Both the position numbers and the translations under genes were made by a program. The notes beneath the pieces were generated by a model. It was not told the DNA's origin. It was given only the letters and a program-made list of their open reading frames with translations, and did not search any database. A DNA stretch of 63,354 nt from a bacterium (GTDB lineage: Bacteria > UBA10199 > JACPAL01 > GCA-016699445): assembly GCA_035454885.1 (NCBI GenBank), contig DATIGE010000018.1, positions 1 to 63,354 on the forward strand, given 5' to 3'. The stretch's first letter is position 1. Each line of letters begins with the position of its first letter. This document shows positions 30,370 through 38,447 of the stretch, one piece after another.

Positions 30370-33300
30370 ATGATCAATCCCGTTGGAGCATCGGCCGCGA
30401 CCGGCGCGCTGGCCTCCGTCATCGGCGCCGTCTCACAGGTCCCCCCCATCTTGAGCCAATATATCGCCGGCTCCCTCGCCGCCGATCAGGCGCGGACCCG
30501 GCTCGCCCCCGTCCTGTCGTCCCTCACGGACATGAACGATCTCCGGGATCCGGTGGACAGGCTCCGCCGTTTCGTCGGCGGCGCCGATCTGCCGAACGAC
30601 GAGGCGCGATCGATCCTGGCTGGCGTTGAAGGCTTTCTCAGATCCCAGCCCCCTGCCGCCGATCCGGCCGCCTCCATCGCCCAAGGGGCCGCCGAGGCCT
30701 TGGGCTCCATCGTCGGGCCGGCGACGCCTCCCCTGTCCGGCCCGCTTCACCGGCCGTCCGTCACCCTCCCGCCGCCGTCGATGCCACGCACGGTGCGCAT
30801 GCTTCCGGCGGGCCAGGAAGATCGGATCGCCTGCGGCCAGTGCCAAACCTTGAACCCGAACGACTACAATTTCTGCCGGCACTGCGGCATCCCCAACCCC
30901 GAGACTCAGAAAACCCCCAAGCCGGAGCGCAAGCTCGTGACGATGGTGTTCACCGACTTCAAGGGATTCACGGAAGCCTGCGAAACCCAGGAACCCGAAG
31001 TGATCGGAGAGGTGCGCGACCGCTATCGTACCGCGTTGAACGCCATCATCGTGGCCCACCAGGGCGAGGTGGTGAAATGGATCGGCGACGCCGTCATGGC
31101 GGTTTGGGGCGCCACCCGTTCATCGGAAGACGACGCCGTCAACGCCGTGAAGGCCGCCTGGGCCCTGCAACAGGAGGTCTCACGCATCAATCAAGAGCTC
31201 GGCCAGTTGGGCCAGCCGCACTTCCTCATGCGCGTAGGCGTCCACACGGGCAAGGCGCTCGTTCTCTACGCGCAGGACCCGGGCCGTGCCCGTGAGTTGG
31301 ATCTGCTCGGGGCCGACGTCAACCGCGCCGCACGCACCGAGCCGATGTGCAAGCCGGGCTCCGTGCTTTGCACCGATACGACCTACCGGGCGGTCCTGAA
31401 CCGAGGGACTTTTTTCGAATTCGAGAAACGCGATTTTCTCAAAGGCAAGCGGGCCGGCGAGATCAAAGACCGGATTGCCACCTACGAAGTCATGCGCCCC
31501 AGCCTCCAAGATGAGACTCAGCTGGGGAGGCACGGCTCCGACATCCGTTTCATCGGACGCGGAGAAGAACTTGAGCGCATTCGCCGCGGATTCGAAGAGA
31601 CCGTGGCTCAAGCCCGGGGCCGTCTTCTCATCGTCTCCGGAAAAGCGGGCTATGGAAAGAGCCGTTTGGGCCGGGAATTCTTGGCCGAGTTGGACGCGCT
31701 CGAGACCGATGCCTTCCGCGTGAGAATGCAGGGTGAAGACATCCAGGTCCGTCTCCCTTTCCGCGCCGTCGCCCAGGCCCTCCGGGCGCACATTCAAATC
31801 GGAGCGGACGAAGACGACGCCTCGGCCGCCGGCAAACTCCGGGACTTTGTCAAGAACGCCCGCCGAAACGACGAGACGAACGGCTTCGAAACGGACGCCC
31901 AATTGATCGGCAACCTCCTGGGCGTCGCTTTCGAGCACCGGTCCGACGAAGTTCAATTCATCCTCCAAAATCCGACCGAGCTCCGCGTGCGCACGCTGGA
32001 GGCGGTCACCAAGGTTCTTGAGGGGCTCAGCCGGCAGAAGCCCGTCGTGCTCGTTTTGGAGGATCTCCATTGGATGGATGCCGCCTCCACCCAATTCCTG
32101 CGCGAACTCCTCGAACGCCTCGCCGACCGTCCCGTTTTCGCGCTCGGTCTCGCCCGCCCCGACTTTTTTGAGGAAAGCCAAGCCCTGGTCGACGGCCCGT
32201 ACCCCGTCGACGCCGTTCACCTCGAACCGTTCTCGCGGGGCCTTCAAAACGAGATGTTGCGAGAGATCCTCTCGGTTGAGATCGCCGACAACGTCCGCGA
32301 GTTCCTGCTCACCCAATCCGACGGCAACCCGTTCCTGCTCCAGGAAATGGCGCGGGCCTTGAACGAAGGCTGGCGCGTCGAGAAGATCCAGGGGCGGCTA
32401 CAGTTCGTCGCGGACAACGGTGAGACCGTCCCGCGCAACGCCCAGCAGTTCCTCCAGACCCGTTTCGACCGTCTGAAGCCGGCCCAAAAAGAGGTCCTCC
32501 GCCAGTTTGCCGTCGCGGCGACGGGCATGACGGTCTTGGAGCTTTTGACCCTTCAAACCGAAGTCCGGCCCGACGAGATCAGCGAAATTCTGGACCATTT
32601 GAGCGGCAAGGGATTCTTGAGCCGCGGCGAGAACGGCCTGTATCAGTTTTCCCACGCCCTGCTCCGCGAGGCGGTGTACGACCGCATACCGCAGCAGGAA
32701 CGCGAGCCCATGCACGGGGCCTGGGCCGAAAGACTGGAGGACCTGAGGGAAGACGAACCCGACGTGATCGCCTACCACTACGAAAAGGCCCGCCGGCCTC
32801 TCGTGGCCTCCCGCTTCTATTACGAGGCGGCGGAAAAGATCGGATTCAAAGATACCCCCGAATCCATCGCCTTTTATCGCAAGGCCCATGAACTCTCCGC
32901 GGGCGAACCGGACCGGCAGTTCAAGTATTTGCGCGGCTGGGACAACATTCTCTATTTGAGCGGCAAATATGCCGAGGAGGACGAGGTCTTCCGGCGCTCG
33001 GAATCGCTCTTGGGCGGCCTGCCGGAGATCGACCGGGTGGGCCACCTCTGCCGCGTCGGCCGCTCGCTCATCCGCAGACGGCGCTTCGAGGAGGCTGCGG
33101 CGCCGCTCACCGAGGCCCTGGCCCTCTTGGACACGCTCCCTGAAGACCCGGTCACCGTCAGGCTCAAGGGCCACATCCTGGTGGAGCGCGCGATCAATCT
33201 CGTCTCGCTCGGGAAACTCGACGAGTCGGAGGCGATGTACACCGAAGCCGCGGAAATCGGCCGCTCGACTAACGATCCGCTCGTTCTCGGGCGCGCCCTC

Positions 33301-34119
33301 TGGAGCCTCTCCTTCCGCGAGAGCCGGCTGGGGAACGCCTTCGGGTCCTTCACGGCCGTGCGCGAGGCTTCGGAACTCTTCCGCGAGATCGGCGACTTCA
33401 ACCGCTACGTCTTCACCGTCACGAACGTGGGATGGAACCTCACCATGCTCGGCGCCTACGACGAGGCCGAGGCCGTCTTGCAACAGGCATTGGGGTTGAC
33501 GACCCGCTTCCGCAGCCCGGTGCAAGGGATGGAGTCGCTCAACGACTCGATGGGCCGCGTTTTGTACCTGAAGGGAAGCCTGGACGAAGCCATAGCCTTC
33601 TTTGAAATGAACCTGGTCCAGCATCCGGACCACCGATTCCTGGTCTTCAATCTCGCCTATCTCGCGCAGGCCCACCTCGCCAAAGGCAACATCGACCTGG
33701 CCCAGGCGAAGGCCGACGAGGCGCTGCGGATCGCCTTGTCCAAAAAAAGCTCTCCTGAGGACCTGCAGGAAAACGAGGCGGCGGCGCGCGTCGTTCGGGC
33801 CCAGATCCAGCTCAAGCGCGGCGATCCGCGCGGGGCGCTCTTTGAAAGCGCGAAAGCCATGGAGATCCTGGAGAAACTGAAGGGCGTCGAGACGTTCGGG
33901 TTCGAGATCCCCCTCATCCACGCCGAACTTCTCCTGCTGCTCGGGCGTCACGACGAGGTCGAGACGCTGATCGGCCGCACCTGCCGCGACCTCATCGCGA
34001 AGGCCCAAAACATCCCGGACGCCGTTTACCGTCGTCATTTTCTCGACATCCAGGTCCACCGCGATCTCCTTCAAATGGCCCGGGAACTGGGGCTTGACAC
34101 TGGGGCCGTCATTCCCTAA
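30370..34119 (+). CDS. Class III adenylate/guanylate cyclase fused to AAA ATPase and TPR domain
   Basis: The protein has 1249 residues. An N-terminal helical region (1-140) of unknown type precedes a zinc ribbon (CGQCQTLNPNDYNFCRHCG, about 155-175). The cyclase domain (about 185-370) has both metal aspartates (VFTDFKGFTEA and WIGDAVMAVWG) and GADVNRAAR. A STAND-type ATPase follows (Walker A GKAGYGKSRLG, about 425; Walker B VLVLEDLHWMD). TPR repeats fill about 800-1240. It resembles large regulatory cyclases of mycobacteria and myxobacteria. Whether it makes cAMP or cGMP cannot be said. Confidence 0.9.
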   Translation: MINPVGASAATGALASVIGAVSQVPPILSQYIAGSLAADQARTRLAPVLSSLTDMNDLRDPVDRLRRFVGGADLPNDEARSILAGVEGFLRSQPPAADPAASIAQGAAEALGSIVGPATPPLSGPLHRPSVTLPPPSMPRTVRMLPAGQEDRIACGQCQTLNPNDYNFCRHCGIPNPETQKTPKPERKLVTMVFTDFKGFTEACETQEPEVIGEVRDRYRTALNAIIVAHQGEVVKWIGDAVMAVWGATRSSEDDAVNAVKAAWALQQEVSRINQELGQLGQPHFLMRVGVHTGKALVLYAQDPGRARELDLLGADVNRAARTEPMCKPGSVLCTDTTYRAVLNRGTFFEFEKRDFLKGKRAGEIKDRIATYEVMRPSLQDETQLGRHGSDIRFIGRGEELERIRRGFEETVAQARGRLLIVSGKAGYGKSRLGREFLAELDALETDAFRVRMQGEDIQVRLPFRAVAQALRAHIQIGADEDDASAAGKLRDFVKNARRNDETNGFETDAQLIGNLLGVAFEHRSDEVQFILQNPTELRVRTLEAVTKVLEGLSRQKPVVLVLEDLHWMDAASTQFLRELLERLADRPVFALGLARPDFFEESQALVDGPYPVDAVHLEPFSRGLQNEMLREILSVEIADNVREFLLTQSDGNPFLLQEMARALNEGWRVEKIQGRLQFVADNGETVPRNAQQFLQTRFDRLKPAQKEVLRQFAVAATGMTVLELLTLQTEVRPDEISEILDHLSGKGFLSRGENGLYQFSHALLREAVYDRIPQQEREPMHGAWAERLEDLREDEPDVIAYHYEKARRPLVASRFYYEAAEKIGFKDTPESIAFYRKAHELSAGEPDRQFKYLRGWDNILYLSGKYAEEDEVFRRSESLLGGLPEIDRVGHLCRVGRSLIRRRRFEEAAAPLTEALALLDTLPEDPVTVRLKGHILVERAINLVSLGKLDESEAMYTEAAEIGRSTNDPLVLGRALWSLSFRESRLGNAFGSFTAVREASELFREIGDFNRYVFTVTNVGWNLTMLGAYDEAEAVLQQALGLTTRFRSPVQGMESLNDSMGRVLYLKGSLDEAIAFFEMNLVQHPDHRFLVFNLAYLAQAHLAKGNIDLAQAKADEALRIALSKKSSPEDLQENEAAARVVRAQIQLKRGDPRGALFESAKAMEILEKLKGVETFGFEIPLIHAELLLLLGRHDEVETLIGRTCRDLIAKAQNIPDAVYRRHFLDIQVHRDLLQMARELGLDTGAVIP

Positions 34120-34122
34120 GTT
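34094..34122 (+). promoter_or_regulatory. Possible promoter of the SAM-riboswitch operon
   Basis: TTGACA at 34094-34099, then 17 bases, then TAAGTT at 34117-34122 (weak -10). It would start RNA about 20 bases before the riboswitch. A second TTGACA at 34133 is too close to the aptamer to serve it. Confidence 0.3.
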
Positions 34123-34148
34123 AGCGAAGTCTTTGACAATTTAACTGG

Positions 34149-34227
34149 CTTATCCAGAGTGGTGGAGGGACTGGCCCTGCGAAACCACAGCAACCTCAAA
34201 GGAAGGTGCTAATTCCAGAGAGATAAG
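34149..34227 (+). promoter_or_regulatory. SAM-I (S-box) riboswitch aptamer
   Basis: The S-box consensus is read directly: CTTATCCAGAGTGGTGGAGG, then GACTGGCCCTGCGAAACC, CAGCAACCTC, AAGGTGCTAATTCC and GAGATAAG. P1 is CTTATC (34149-34154) pairing with GATAAG (34222-34227). Such riboswitches bind S-adenosylmethionine and turn off methionine or cysteine genes. It controls the operon starting at 34273. Confidence 0.95.
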
Positions 34228-34240
34228 GAGTCTTAAAACC

Positions 34241-34267
34241 GCCCCTTCTTATCAGAAGGGGCTTTTT
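34241..34267 (+). terminator. Riboswitch-controlled terminator
   Basis: GCCCCTTCT (34241-34249) pairs with AGAAGGGGC (34254-34262), followed by TTTTT. The loop plus flank CTTATC (34248-34253) can instead pair with GATAAG (34222-34227), the 3' strand of P1, giving the antiterminator. AAGGGG in the 3' arm lies 11 bases ahead of GTG 34273 and is the only visible ribosome binding site. Confidence 0.9.
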
Positions 34268-34272
34268 AATTT

Positions 34273-35184
34273 GTGGAAACGATCCTCGCATCCATCGGCC
34301 ATACGCCCTTGATCCAACTCACCCGCTCCGTGCCGCCGGGCGCGGCGAAGGTCTACGCCAAGCTCGAGCGCTTCAATCCCGGCGGGTCGCTCAAGGACAG
34401 GATCGTGCTCCGGATTCTTTCGGAGGCGGAAAAGGCGGGAACTTTGAGACCCGGCGGGACGGTCGTGGCCGGCACGACGGGCAATTCCGGCATCGGGCTC
34501 GCCTACATCGGGAACGTCAAGAAGCTCAAGGTCATCCTGACGATGCCGGAGAACTTCAGCCTCGAGCGGCGGCGGATTTTGGAATGCTACGGGGCGGACG
34601 TGCGGCTCACCCCGGCGGAGGAAGGCATGAAGGGCGCCATCCGCCGGGCCAAGGAGATCGCCAAGGAGACCGGCGCCTTTCTCTTCGCCCAATTCGAGGA
34701 CCCGGAAACCGCGACGGCGCACGAGTTGACGACGGCAAAGGAGATCCTGGACGCCCTCTCGCTGCCCGTCGACGCCTTCGTCGCGGGCGTCGGGACGAGC
34801 GGGACGATCATGGGCGTCGGCCGCGTGATGAAAGGCCAGGGCGCCCGCATCGTGGCCGTGGAACCGGCCTCCTCGCCCCTCCTTTCCGAGGGGCGCGCGG
34901 GCCCGCACAAGATTCAGGGGATCGGGCCCGGTTTCGTGCCGACGATCCTCGACCGGTCGGTCATCGACGAGATCGTGACCATCTCGGACGAGGAGGCCTT
35001 CGAGGGCTCCCAGGAAATCGCCCGGAAGGAGGGCATCCTGGCGGGCATCTCGTGCGGGGCGGTCTTCGTGGCGGCCCGCAGGGTTGCGCGGAGGCTCGGA
35101 ACGGAGAAGACGGTCGTGACGGTCTTCCCCGACGGCGGGGAACGCTATTTCAGCATGAGGAAATATTTTCAGAGGGAAAAATAA
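34273..35184 (+). CDS. Cysteine synthase family PLP enzyme
   Basis: The protein has 303 residues from GTG 34273. Fold type II PLP signatures: ASIGHTPLIQL, the lysine in NPGGSLKDR, the phosphate/substrate loop TTGNSG (the family usually has TSGNTG) and GVGTSGTIMGVGR. Members make cysteine from O-acetylserine or O-phosphoserine, or cystathionine from serine and homocysteine. The first gene after a SAM-I riboswitch, hence repressed when SAM is high. A paralog is three genes downstream. The exact substrate is not decidable from sequence alone. Confidence 0.85.
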   Translation: METILASIGHTPLIQLTRSVPPGAAKVYAKLERFNPGGSLKDRIVLRILSEAEKAGTLRPGGTVVAGTTGNSGIGLAYIGNVKKLKVILTMPENFSLERRRILECYGADVRLTPAEEGMKGAIRRAKEIAKETGAFLFAQFEDPETATAHELTTAKEILDALSLPVDAFVAGVGTSGTIMGVGRVMKGQGARIVAVEPASSPLLSEGRAGPHKIQGIGPGFVPTILDRSVIDEIVTISDEEAFEGSQEIARKEGILAGISCGAVFVAARRVARRLGTEKTVVTVFPDGGERYFSMRKYFQREK

Positions 35185-35185
35185 T

Positions 35186-36412
35186 ATGTCGTTCGTCAAA
35201 GGACTCAAATGCCGCGAATGCGGCCACCACCTTCCGGTCATGCCGACGCACGTCTGCGAATTCTGCTTCGGCCCCTTGGAGGTCGACTACAACTACGAGG
35301 AGATCGCCCGCTCCCTGACCAAGGAGAAGATCCAGAAGCGGCCGCAGACGATGTGGCGCTACCGCGAGCTCCTTCCCATCGACCATGACCCGACGGTCGG
35401 CGTCGAGGCCGGCTTCACGCCGCTCATCCACGCCAAGAATCTGGCGAAGGCCTTGGGGCTGAAGGAGCTGTGGGTCAAGAACGACGCCGTCAGCTACCCG
35501 ACCCTCTCGTTCAAGGACCGCGTCGTCTCCGTCGCCCTCTCCAAGGCGCGGGAGTTCGACTTCAAGGTGGCGGCCTGCGCCTCCACCGGAAACCTCGCCA
35601 ACTCCGTCGCCGCGAACGCCGCGGCGGCCGGCATGGAGGCCTACGTCTTCATCCCGCACGACCTGGAGGCCGGAAAGGTTCTCGGAACGCTCGTCTTCGG
35701 CGCGCACGTCATCGGCATCCGCGGCACCTACGACGACGTCAACCGCCTCTGCAGCGAGGTCGCGGCCAAGTACAAGTGGGCCTTCGTCAACATCAACGTC
35801 CGCCCGTACTACGCGGAGGGCTCCAAGACGTTGGGCTACGAGATCATGGAGCAGCTGGGCTGGAAGCTGCCGGACCACATCGTCGTCCCGATGGCCTCCG
35901 GCTCCCTCCTCACGAAGATCCACAAGGCGATCAAGGAATTCTGCAAGCTCGGCTTCATCGCCTCGGACAAGTGCCGCGTTCATGGCGCCCAGGCGACCGG
36001 CTGTTCGCCGATCTCAACCGCCCTCAAGAGCGGCTGGGACCTGTTCAAGCCGGTCAAGCCCGACACGATCGCCAAGTCGCTCGCCATCGGCAATCCCGCG
36101 GACGGTTTCTACGCCATGACGTCCATGAAGGAGACGGGGGGCACCGCGGAGGACGTCTCCGACGAGGAGATCATCGACGCGATCAAGCTGCTCGCCGAGA
36201 CCGAGGGCATCTTCACGGAGACGGCCGGCGGCGTCACGCTCGGGGTCGCCAAGAAGCTCGTGAAACAGGGCCGGATCAAGAAGGACGAGTCGGTCGTCTT
36301 GTGCATCACCGGGAACGGACTCAAGACCCAGGAGGCCGTGCAGGGCCACGTGGGCAAGGCCAAGATCATACACGCAAAGATCGACGAGTTCGACGAACTG
36401 CAGAAAAAATAG
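35186..36412 (+). CDS. Threonine synthase family PLP enzyme with N-terminal zinc ribbon
   Basis: The protein has 408 residues. Four cysteines in CRECGHHLPVMPTHVCEFC form a zinc-ribbon-like N-terminus. The PLP lysine is in SFKDRVVSVAL and the glycine loop in ASTGNLANS. The family turns O-phosphohomoserine into threonine. Its place inside a SAM-riboswitch operon with sulfur-carrier genes raises the possibility that it joins sulfur to O-phosphohomoserine to give homocysteine, as proposed for other protein-thiocarboxylate routes; this is inference. It starts 1 base after the preceding gene's stop. Confidence 0.88.
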   Translation: MSFVKGLKCRECGHHLPVMPTHVCEFCFGPLEVDYNYEEIARSLTKEKIQKRPQTMWRYRELLPIDHDPTVGVEAGFTPLIHAKNLAKALGLKELWVKNDAVSYPTLSFKDRVVSVALSKAREFDFKVAACASTGNLANSVAANAAAAGMEAYVFIPHDLEAGKVLGTLVFGAHVIGIRGTYDDVNRLCSEVAAKYKWAFVNINVRPYYAEGSKTLGYEIMEQLGWKLPDHIVVPMASGSLLTKIHKAIKEFCKLGFIASDKCRVHGAQATGCSPISTALKSGWDLFKPVKPDTIAKSLAIGNPADGFYAMTSMKETGGTAEDVSDEEIIDAIKLLAETEGIFTETAGGVTLGVAKKLVKQGRIKKDESVVLCITGNGLKTQEAVQGHVGKAKIIHAKIDEFDELQKK

Positions 36413-36424
36413 GGGGCTCTCTTT

Positions 36425-36688
36425 ATGGTGAAGGAAAAATCGAAAATCGTGCGCCGGAAGGTCTATCTCACCTTCCCGGCGGCCAAGACCCGCGAGGCGA
36501 TCATCTGCGACATGTACGACCAGTACAAGGTGCGGTTCAACGTGCGCTCCGCCTCGGTCAACGACATGATCGGCTTGATCGCCCTGGAGCTCGAAGGCCC
36601 GGAGGACGACATGAACAAGGCCCTCGAATACTTCAAGAAGCGCGGGGTGCAGGTGGAGCCGATCGAATTGGACGTGATGGCGGGCTGA
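36425..36688 (+). CDS. NIL domain protein
   Basis: The protein has 87 residues, all NIL domain (KVYLTFPAAKTREAIICDM, VNDMIGLIALELEG, GVQVEPIELDV). NIL domains sit at the C-terminus of the methionine importer ATPase MetN, where they bind methionine, and in NIL-ferredoxin proteins required for homocysteine synthesis in methanogens. Here it stands alone, lacking ferredoxin cysteines. It could sense methionine or assist sulfur transfer. Its stop overlaps the next start by one base. Confidence 0.85.
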   Translation: MVKEKSKIVRRKVYLTFPAAKTREAIICDMYDQYKVRFNVRSASVNDMIGLIALELEGPEDDMNKALEYFKKRGVQVEPIELDVMAG

Positions 36689-37641
36689 TGCTGATTTCGT
36701 CGATCCTAGACAAAATCGGGAACACGCCCCTCGTCCGCATCCGCGAGATCGGCAAGGAATTGCCCCAGGTCCGCTCGGGAAAGGTCAAGATCTACGGCAA
36801 GGTCGAGTATTTCAACCCCGGCGGTTCGATCAAGGACCGGCCGGCGTTCCGGATGATCAAGGAGGGGCTCAAGTCGGGCCGGTTGACCAAGGACAAGGTC
36901 ATCATGGACCCGACGTCCGGCAATACCGGGGTGGCCTATGCCATGATCGGGGCGGCCCTCGGCCTCCAAGTCGAGCTCGTGATGCCCGGGAACGTGAGCC
37001 AGCAACGCAAGAACATCGTCACCACGTTCGGGGCCAAGATCACCTACTCGTCCCCGATGGAGGGCTCCGACGGGGCGATCCGGCTGGCGCACAAGCTGAA
37101 GGCCGAGAACCCGGAACGATATTTCATGCCCGACCAGTACAACAACGAGTTCAACCCGAAGTCCCATTACGACACGACGGGCGTCGAGATCTGGCGGCAG
37201 ACGGAGGGAAGGGTCACCCACTTCGTGGCCGGCATCGGCACCGGCGGGACGATCATGGGCACGGGGCGGAGGCTCAAGGACTACAACAAGGACGTCCGGA
37301 TCATCGCCGTGGAGCCGGACAACGCCCTGCACGGCTTGGAGGGCCTGAAGCACATGGCGAGCTCGATCGTGCCCGGCATCTACAAGGAGCGGGAATTGGA
37401 CGGCAAGATCCCCATGCCCACCGAGCCCGCCTACGACATGTGCGAGAGGCTCGCGCGGGAGGAAGGGTTGATCGTCGGCCACTCCGCGGGAGCCGCCGTG
37501 GTCGGGGCGCTGCAGATCGCCCAGAAGATCGGGGAAGGCGTGATCGTCACGATCCTGTGCGATCACGGGGACCGGTATTTCACGATGCTGGACTGGGAAA
37601 GGGACGTTCAGGACCTGCCGTACAAGGACGTGGGGATTTAG
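36688..37641 (+). CDS. Cysteine synthase (CysK/CysM family)
   Basis: The protein has 317 residues: IGNTPLVRI at the N-terminus, the PLP lysine in NPGGSIKDRP, PTSGNTGVAYAM, and GTGGTIMGTGRRLKD. The neighbouring JAMM protease and sulfur-carrier genes mirror the mec-cysO-cysM cluster of Mycobacterium tuberculosis, where CysM takes sulfur from the CysO thiocarboxylate. That route is thus likely, though the O-phosphoserine specificity cannot be seen here. Confidence 0.9.
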   Translation: MLISSILDKIGNTPLVRIREIGKELPQVRSGKVKIYGKVEYFNPGGSIKDRPAFRMIKEGLKSGRLTKDKVIMDPTSGNTGVAYAMIGAALGLQVELVMPGNVSQQRKNIVTTFGAKITYSSPMEGSDGAIRLAHKLKAENPERYFMPDQYNNEFNPKSHYDTTGVEIWRQTEGRVTHFVAGIGTGGTIMGTGRRLKDYNKDVRIIAVEPDNALHGLEGLKHMASSIVPGIYKERELDGKIPMPTEPAYDMCERLAREEGLIVGHSAGAAVVGALQIAQKIGEGVIVTILCDHGDRYFTMLDWERDVQDLPYKDVGI

Positions 37642-37642
37642 C

Positions 37643-38104
37643 GTGTTAACCATCTGCCAAGAAATCTTGGACCAAATCGCCGCCCACGCGGTGACGCATT
37701 ATTCCGACGAGGCCTGCGGCTTTCTCATCGGCGAGAAGGGCCAGGACTCCGTGACGGAATTCATCCCCGTCCGGAACGTCTACGATGAGATGCGCGCCAA
37801 GTACCCGGAGACCTACCCGCGCACGGCCAAGACCGCCTACCTGATCGATCCGCGCGAGCATCGGAGGGTCTTCGATGACGCGGCCAGGGACGGACGGGAA
37901 GTAAAGGCCATCTACCACTCTCACACCGACCACGACGCCTATTTCTCGCAGGAGGACCGGTTGGTCGCCGCTCCCTGGGGCGAACCGAATTATCCGGGCG
38001 TGTCGTACATCGTCGTCTCCGTCTGGGACGGCCGGTTGAAGGAGATCAACGAATTTTCGTGGGACAACGCCAAGAACGATTTTGTGCAACGCAAATTAAC
38101 GTGA
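37643..38104 (+). CDS. JAMM/MPN metalloprotease, Mec-like
   Basis: The protein has 153 residues starting at GTG 37643, 1 base after the cysteine synthase stop. The full JAMM motif is present: the catalytic glutamate in DEACGF (about residue 23) and HSHTDHDAYFSQED, which fits HxHx7SxxD. In M. tuberculosis, Mec+ releases cysteine from CysO-cysteine; in siderophore and methionine systems, JAMM enzymes trim the carrier's C-terminus to expose Gly-Gly. The carrier next door ends in GGNA, so either role applies. Confidence 0.9.
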   Translation: MLTICQEILDQIAAHAVTHYSDEACGFLIGEKGQDSVTEFIPVRNVYDEMRAKYPETYPRTAKTAYLIDPREHRRVFDDAARDGREVKAIYHSHTDHDAYFSQEDRLVAAPWGEPNYPGVSYIVVSVWDGRLKEINEFSWDNAKNDFVQRKLT

Positions 38105-38117
38105 GAAGGAGACCATC

Positions 38118-38396
38118 ATGGCCAAAGTCAGAATCCCAACCCCCCTGCAGAAACTGACCCGCAATCAGGGTGAAGTCGCCGCCTCGGGCGCGACGGTCAA
38201 GGACGTCCTCGCCGACCTGGAGAAACAGTTCCCGGGGATCCGCGAGCGCCTCTATGACGAGAAGGGCGCGCTCCGGCGGTTCGTGAACTTCTACGTCAAC
38301 AACGAGGACATCCGCTTCATGAGCGGCGAGACGACCCCGGTGAAGGACGGCGACGAGGTCTCGATCGTTCCCGCGATCGCCGGTGGAAACGCGTAA
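38118..38396 (+). CDS. MoaD/ThiS-like sulfur-carrier protein (CysO-like)
   Basis: The protein has 92 residues, with ribosome binding site GAAGGAG. Ubiquitin-like fold markers: VKDVLADLEKQFPGI, RFVNFYVNNEDIRF and KDGDEVSIVPAIAGG. The C-terminus is GGNA, not the bare GG needed for adenylation and thiocarboxylation, so two residues must be removed, probably by the adjacent JAMM enzyme. The activating E1-like enzyme (MoeB/MoeZ/ThiF) is not in the window. The TAA stop comes from a palindromic repeat. Confidence 0.9.
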   Translation: MAKVRIPTPLQKLTRNQGEVAASGATVKDVLADLEKQFPGIRERLYDEKGALRRFVNFYVNNEDIRFMSGETTPVKDGDEVSIVPAIAGGNA

Positions 38397-38443
38397 GGGC
38401 GAACACAAGGTCGGCGAAGCCGTGCCCGTGGTATCGCCCCTAC
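38393..38443 (+). repeat. GTAGGGGC-family repeat at a gene junction
   Basis: Ends GTAAGGGCGA (38393-38402) and TCGCCCCTAC (38434-38443) are complementary except for one base. It supplies the TAA stop of the sulfur-carrier gene (38394-38396) and ends 4 bases before the next gene's ATG. Confidence 0.7.
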
Positions 38444-38447
38444 AACA

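Noticed and set aside
32398-34074. A 558-codon minus-strand open frame
   Set aside because: It is antisense to the TPR part of the cyclase gene and shows only complement-derived composition.
34133-34138. TTGACA just ahead of the riboswitch
   Set aside because: A -10 with proper spacing would fall inside the aptamer, so it cannot be the promoter of a functional switch.
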